64,000 nucleotides of DNA. Source: Sulfitobacter sabulilitoris. Its GTDB lineage: Bacteria; Pseudomonadota; Alphaproteobacteria; Rhodobacterales; Rhodobacteraceae. Below the pieces are notes generated by a model. That model was not told where the DNA came from. It searched no databases and saw nothing but the letters and a program-made list of their open reading frames with translations. The stretch is from contig NZ_VANS01000004.1 in assembly GCF_005887615.1 (NCBI RefSeq), positions 1 to 64,000 on the forward strand, read 5' to 3'. The position numbers were made by a program, and so were the translations under genes. Shown piece after piece: positions 61,024 through 64,000 of the stretch. Position 1 is the first letter of the stretch. Every line of letters starts with the position of its first letter.

Positions 61024-61242
61024 TCAGCCCGCGCTCGACGAATCGTCCAGGACAAAGCTGATCTTGCCGTTGACGCGGTATTTGGTGATGGCGCTGCCAT
61101 CGACCGTGGCGGTCATGTCGCTGATGTAGATCGACTTGATGTTGTGAACCGATTTCGCCGCGGTCTGCACCGCGACTTTGGCCGCGTCTTCGAAGCTTTT
61201 TTCGGATTCGGCGAGAACCTCAATGACTTTGAGCATGGACAT
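61024..61242 (-). CDS. Dodecin (flavin-storage protein)
   Basis: From ATG 61242 (AAAGGA upstream) the product has 72 residues. It matches the dodecin fold: MLKVIEVLAESEKSFEDAA, an amphipathic helix, then KSIYISDMTATVDG and a last strand KYRVNGKISFVLD. Dodecins form 12-mers that bind riboflavin/FAD and buffer free flavin. The flavin-stacking aromatic usual in archaeal and bacterial dodecins (Trp) is Tyr/Ile here (SIYIS), so flavin affinity may differ. Confidence 0.88.
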   Translation of the reverse strand: MSMLKVIEVLAESEKSFEDAAKVAVQTAAKSVHNIKSIYISDMTATVDGSAITKYRVNGKISFVLDDSSSAG

Positions 61243-61403
61243 TGGACAGATCCTTTTGACTGTAAGAAGCAAGATAGGTCAGGGCCATACCCCGACAGGC
61301 GGCGCAATCCGCGGTCGCTGTAGGGCAGTCTAGGCGGGGTGTGTCAGGGCCGTGTTGAGAAGGATCAATTCGCCCAGTCGAGGGTCGCGCGCCCTGGGAG
61401 GCG

Positions 61404-63419
61404 TCACACGCCGAAAGGATAGGTGTCCGGCAACCCTTCAAGGGTCGCGGTCGAGAGCGGCGTGACGGCGCGGGTTTTGTCGATCCAGACGTAGTCGTCG
61501 AACTGCTGCGGCAGGTCGGCCTCGAAATAGTGGCTCTCCAGTTCGGATTCGGGGCGGTAGATCACCCCGATCGCCCGCTCCAGCCGGGGATAGGACAGCG
61601 CCGTCGCCACATCCAGTTCCTGGCCCGCCCGCATCGGCAGGATCAGCCCCGGAAGCCGGGTCAGGTGAAATTGCCGCTCATAGCTTTGCGGGTGGGCCGG
61701 GCGCACCTGCATGGCCCGCATCGGACCGTCCCAGTCGCTGGCCGCCGCCACCGTGCCATGATCGGTGCCAAAGCCGACGCGGTAACAGTCGCCGCCGAAC
61801 CCCCGCGTGCACAACTCGCCCAGATTGTGTTCGCCGCGGCGCGACATCTCGGTCGCACGGGCGTCGCCGACATGCGAATTATGCGCCCAGACGACAGCGC
61901 GCGACGCCGGACCGTGAAACAGCATGACGTTTTGAAGGGTTTCGAACATATGGCTGTCGCGCAGGTTCCATGACGCCCGCGAGCCATAGTACATGATCCG
62001 GTAGTATTGCTCGGCATTGGCCACCAGTGTCGCGTTCTGGGCGGCATCCAGGAACCGCGCGCCGTCGCGCCGGGACAGATCGTGGCGCTTTTTGTACAAC
62101 GCCACCAACATGCGGGTCACGTCCTCGGCGCAAGAGGCATAAGCCCCGGTCAGGGCCGCGCGCCCGTAGGCGGCGGGATCGGCCTGCCACGGGGTCAGGC
62201 AGGCATAGCGCTGGCGCGCGAGTGCGGCGAGCTCGAGGTCCACGCCGTCCAGATATTCCAGGATCGCCTGGGTGGAGGTGTAGAGGCTATAGAGATCGAG
62301 CCCGTAAAACCCGGTGCGCCGGGCGGGCGCGCGCGTGGCATTGTGGCGGTGCAGCCAGTCGATGAAGGCGCGTGTCTCCTCGTTGCGCCACATCCAGGTG
62401 GGGAACCGGCTGAAGGCCTGCCAGGCGGCGGGTTCGACATCGACATGGCGCACATAGTCGTCGATGCGCGCCGCATCCGGCCAGTCGGCTTCGATGGCGA
62501 CGATACCGAACCCCTTGTCCCGGATCAGGCGCTGGGTGATGCGCGCCCGCATCCGGTAGAACTCCGCGGTGCCGTGCGTTGCCTCGCCCAGCAGCACCAC
62601 GCGGGCGTCGCCGATGCGGTCCATCAGCGGATCGAGATCGGCATCGTCCACGGTGTCGAACCGCTCGGCATGGCGGACGATCAGGCCGGGCAGGGCGTCG
62701 TCGGTGCGCGGACGTGTCTGGATCATCCGGGGTGCCGTCGCGATGTCCAGGCGCGCGGCCCGTGTGGCGGCGCCGGGGTCGTCGACCGGCGGGACATAGC
62801 GCAGATCGGCCAGATCCTCGCGGTCGAACTGGCCTTTTTCACGGCGGGTGATGCGAACCAGCTCCTGGGCATGCGGGTCGGTGCCCACCACCGCCACCAG
62901 CCGGCCACCCAGCGCCAGTTGCGATTTCAGCGCCTCGGGCACCTCCGCGACCGCCATTTCGATCAGGATCGCATCGAACGGGGCCTCTTCCTGCCAGGCA
63001 CGCAGATCGTCGTCATGCAGCATGTGCACGTTGGACAGGCCCGCGTCGATGATCGCGGCGGCGGCTTTCTCGGCGACCTCGGCCTTGGGTTCGATTACGT
63101 GGATAGTGCGCACGATGCGCCCCAGCACCGCAGCCCCGTAGCCCGCGCCGGCGCCCCAGACCAGCACTTTGTCGTCACGCTCCAGGGTCAACGCTTCGGC
63201 CATGTAGGCAAAGACATATGGCGCAGGCAGAACGACGTCCTGCGCGACCGTGAGCGGGCCGTCGTCATAGGCGTGATCGCGCAGATGTGCGGGCACGAAC
63301 CGTTCGCGCGGCACGCGGCGCAGGGCCTGCAATACGGACGGGTCGCGCACCCCGCGCGCCACGATGTGCCGGGCAACCATGTGGTTGCGTTTCTCGGCGA
63401 GGGTTACCCGATCGTCCAT
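61404..63419 (-). CDS. PIMT-like methyltransferase fused to erythromycin-esterase-family domain
   Basis: The 671-residue protein starts at ATG 63419 with GGGGG 8 bases upstream. Residues about 1-215 resemble protein-L-isoaspartate O-methyltransferase: MVARHIVARGVRDPSVLQALR, RFVP, and a SAM loop VWGAGAGYGAAVLGRIV. The active-site ISQP segment is replaced by LPAP in DVVLPAPYVFAYM, so the repair activity is doubtful. Residues about 235-660 are an erythromycin-esterase/EreA-like domain, with VLLGEATHGTAEFYRMRARI, IEADWPDA, RTGFYGLDLYSLY, WAHNSHVGDA and GELCTRGFGGD holding the His/Glu positions. The fusion is typical of stress-island proteins rather than true macrolide resistance. It lies 22 bases downstream of the universal-stress-protein gene. 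Confidence 0.88.
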   Translation of the reverse strand: MDDRVTLAEKRNHMVARHIVARGVRDPSVLQALRRVPRERFVPAHLRDHAYDDGPLTVAQDVVLPAPYVFAYMAEALTLERDDKVLVWGAGAGYGAAVLGRIVRTIHVIEPKAEVAEKAAAAIIDAGLSNVHMLHDDDLRAWQEEAPFDAILIEMAVAEVPEALKSQLALGGRLVAVVGTDPHAQELVRITRREKGQFDREDLADLRYVPPVDDPGAATRAARLDIATAPRMIQTRPRTDDALPGLIVRHAERFDTVDDADLDPLMDRIGDARVVLLGEATHGTAEFYRMRARITQRLIRDKGFGIVAIEADWPDAARIDDYVRHVDVEPAAWQAFSRFPTWMWRNEETRAFIDWLHRHNATRAPARRTGFYGLDLYSLYTSTQAILEYLDGVDLELAALARQRYACLTPWQADPAAYGRAALTGAYASCAEDVTRMLVALYKKRHDLSRRDGARFLDAAQNATLVANAEQYYRIMYYGSRASWNLRDSHMFETLQNVMLFHGPASRAVVWAHNSHVGDARATEMSRRGEHNLGELCTRGFGGDCYRVGFGTDHGTVAAASDWDGPMRAMQVRPAHPQSYERQFHLTRLPGLILPMRAGQELDVATALSYPRLERAIGVIYRPESELESHYFEADLPQQFDDYVWIDKTRAVTPLSTATLEGLPDTYPFGV

Positions 63420-63441
63420 TGCGATGTCCCCCCGCCGCGCG

Positions 63442-63969
63442 TCATTTCACGATGGTCACGCTGCAGGGGGCGTGTTGGGCGACCTTGTGCGACACGCTGC
63501 CCAGGACCGCGCTGCGCAACCGGCCCAACCCGCGACAGCCGACGACGATCATGTCCACGTCGTCGGCCTCGGCCACTTCGAGGATTTCATCGGCGACATC
63601 GCCGGCGCACATGTGGGTGGTCACGTCATCGATGCCCACCGACACCGCGTAGCGCTTGGCGTCGCCCAGCACCTTTTCCCCGATGGCGGTGATCACCGCG
63701 CTCATGCGGGCGGCCTTGTCGGCCTCGCGCAGCACATCGACCATCGTCACCGGCACGTCGCCGCGCGCCCCGTCGGAACTTGCTCGGGCATGGGAAATCA
63801 TGTGCTCGACCTCGGCCATCCGCTGCAACTCCAGCGACGGGCGGCCATGCAGCAGCACATGCGCGATGCTCAGGCCGGCACCGACGCCCTTGGCCAGATC
63901 GGTGGCCAGCGACAGCGCCCGGCCGGCATGGGGCGACCCGTCGGTTGCGACAAGGATGCGATTGATCAT
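63442..63969 (-). CDS. Universal stress protein (UspA family)
   Basis: The 175-residue single-domain protein begins MINRILVATDGSPHAGRAL. The C-terminal ATP-binding motif is VVGCRGLGRLRSAVLGSVS (the G-x2-G-x9-G-S pattern), placing it in the nucleotide-binding UspFG/MJ0577-like group. An internal stretch of about 30 residues after LLHGRPSLELQ makes it slightly longer than the usual 140-150. It starts 31 bases from the window edge and heads the operon with the PIMT/esterase fusion. Confidence 0.92.
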   Translation of the reverse strand: MINRILVATDGSPHAGRALSLATDLAKGVGAGLSIAHVLLHGRPSLELQRMAEVEHMISHARASSDGARGDVPVTMVDVLREADKAARMSAVITAIGEKVLGDAKRYAVSVGIDDVTTHMCAGDVADEILEVAEADDVDMIVVGCRGLGRLRSAVLGSVSHKVAQHAPCSVTIVK

Positions 63970-64000
63970 GGTCTGTTCCTTCTGCGCGGCCCCGCCCGTG

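Noticed and set aside
61404-63419. Macrolide resistance gene
   Set aside because: The esterase-like domain is of the broad erythromycin-esterase superfamily fused to a PIMT-like domain in a stress gene set, which does not indicate antibiotic resistance.
62007-63692. 561-codon plus-strand frame opposite the PIMT/esterase fusion
   Set aside because: Shadow frame of low-complexity composition; the minus-strand gene explains the region fully.

Overview
The window is high-GC alphaproteobacterial DNA, most likely from a marine Rhodobacteraceae (Roseobacter-group) bacterium. Reasons: the 5S rRNA followed by tRNA-fMet layout, two complete TRAP transporter operons, a succinoglycan-type (ExoF/ExoP/ExoQ/ExoY-like) polysaccharide locus, and dense packing with ATGA translational couplings. 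This placement is inference; no organism-specific marker was checked.

Layout. (1) 1-542: end of an rRNA operon (5S, tRNA-fMet, terminator) with a decayed serine-recombinase tail. (2) 578-5403: a polysaccharide-deacetylase-family enzyme divergent from a DctP/DctQ/DctM TRAP operon that ends in a LysR regulator. (3) 5851-8007: a DUF1007 periplasmic protein coupled to a NicO-family Ni/Co transporter, then a VOC protein. (4) 8258-12946: MBOAT, membrane-anchored SGNH protein, acyl carrier protein and FkbH-like HAD enzyme. This set resembles a Dlt cassette in which an FkbH-type loader replaces DltA. (5) 13039-20057: GntR/FCD regulator, two TGTATACA operators, a second TRAP operon (TakP-like binding protein), amidase, small membrane protein and D-2-hydroxyacid dehydrogenase. 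(6) 20102-50551: a large exopolysaccharide locus with glycosyltransferases, initiating sugar-phosphate transferase, Wzy-like polymerase, methyltransferase, CocE-type hydrolase, Wzc-like co-polymerase/kinase, ExoF-like exporter and Wzx flippase. Inside it lie a 3,284-residue NRPS-PKS (A-PCP-KS-AT-ACP-aminotransferase-C-A-PCP) and a separate C-PCP-TE protein, the latter translationally coupled to a glycosyltransferase-like protein and a glycoside hydrolase. (7) 50839-55350: a CheB-CheR-PAS-histidine kinase-receiver hybrid. (8) 55598-58335: a two-subunit molybdenum hydroxylase (IorAB type). (9) 58520-63969: a stress/repair set with isoaspartyl peptidase, phosphoribosyltransferase, alpha/beta hydrolase, dodecin, a PIMT-erythromycin-esterase fusion and a universal stress protein.

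How the parts may work together. The exopolysaccharide genes supply nearly a full Wzx/Wzy pathway. The assembly line is predicted to build a short beta-amino-acid/glycine product. The coupling of its terminal C-PCP-TE protein to sugar-handling genes, and the absence of any dedicated peptide exporter, suggest the peptide may be attached to the glycan or a glycolipid rather than secreted alone. The MBOAT-SGNH-ACP-FkbH cassette may add a second, carrier-protein-delivered acyl group (possibly glyceryl) to a surface glycan. Both are hypotheses from gene content and motifs.
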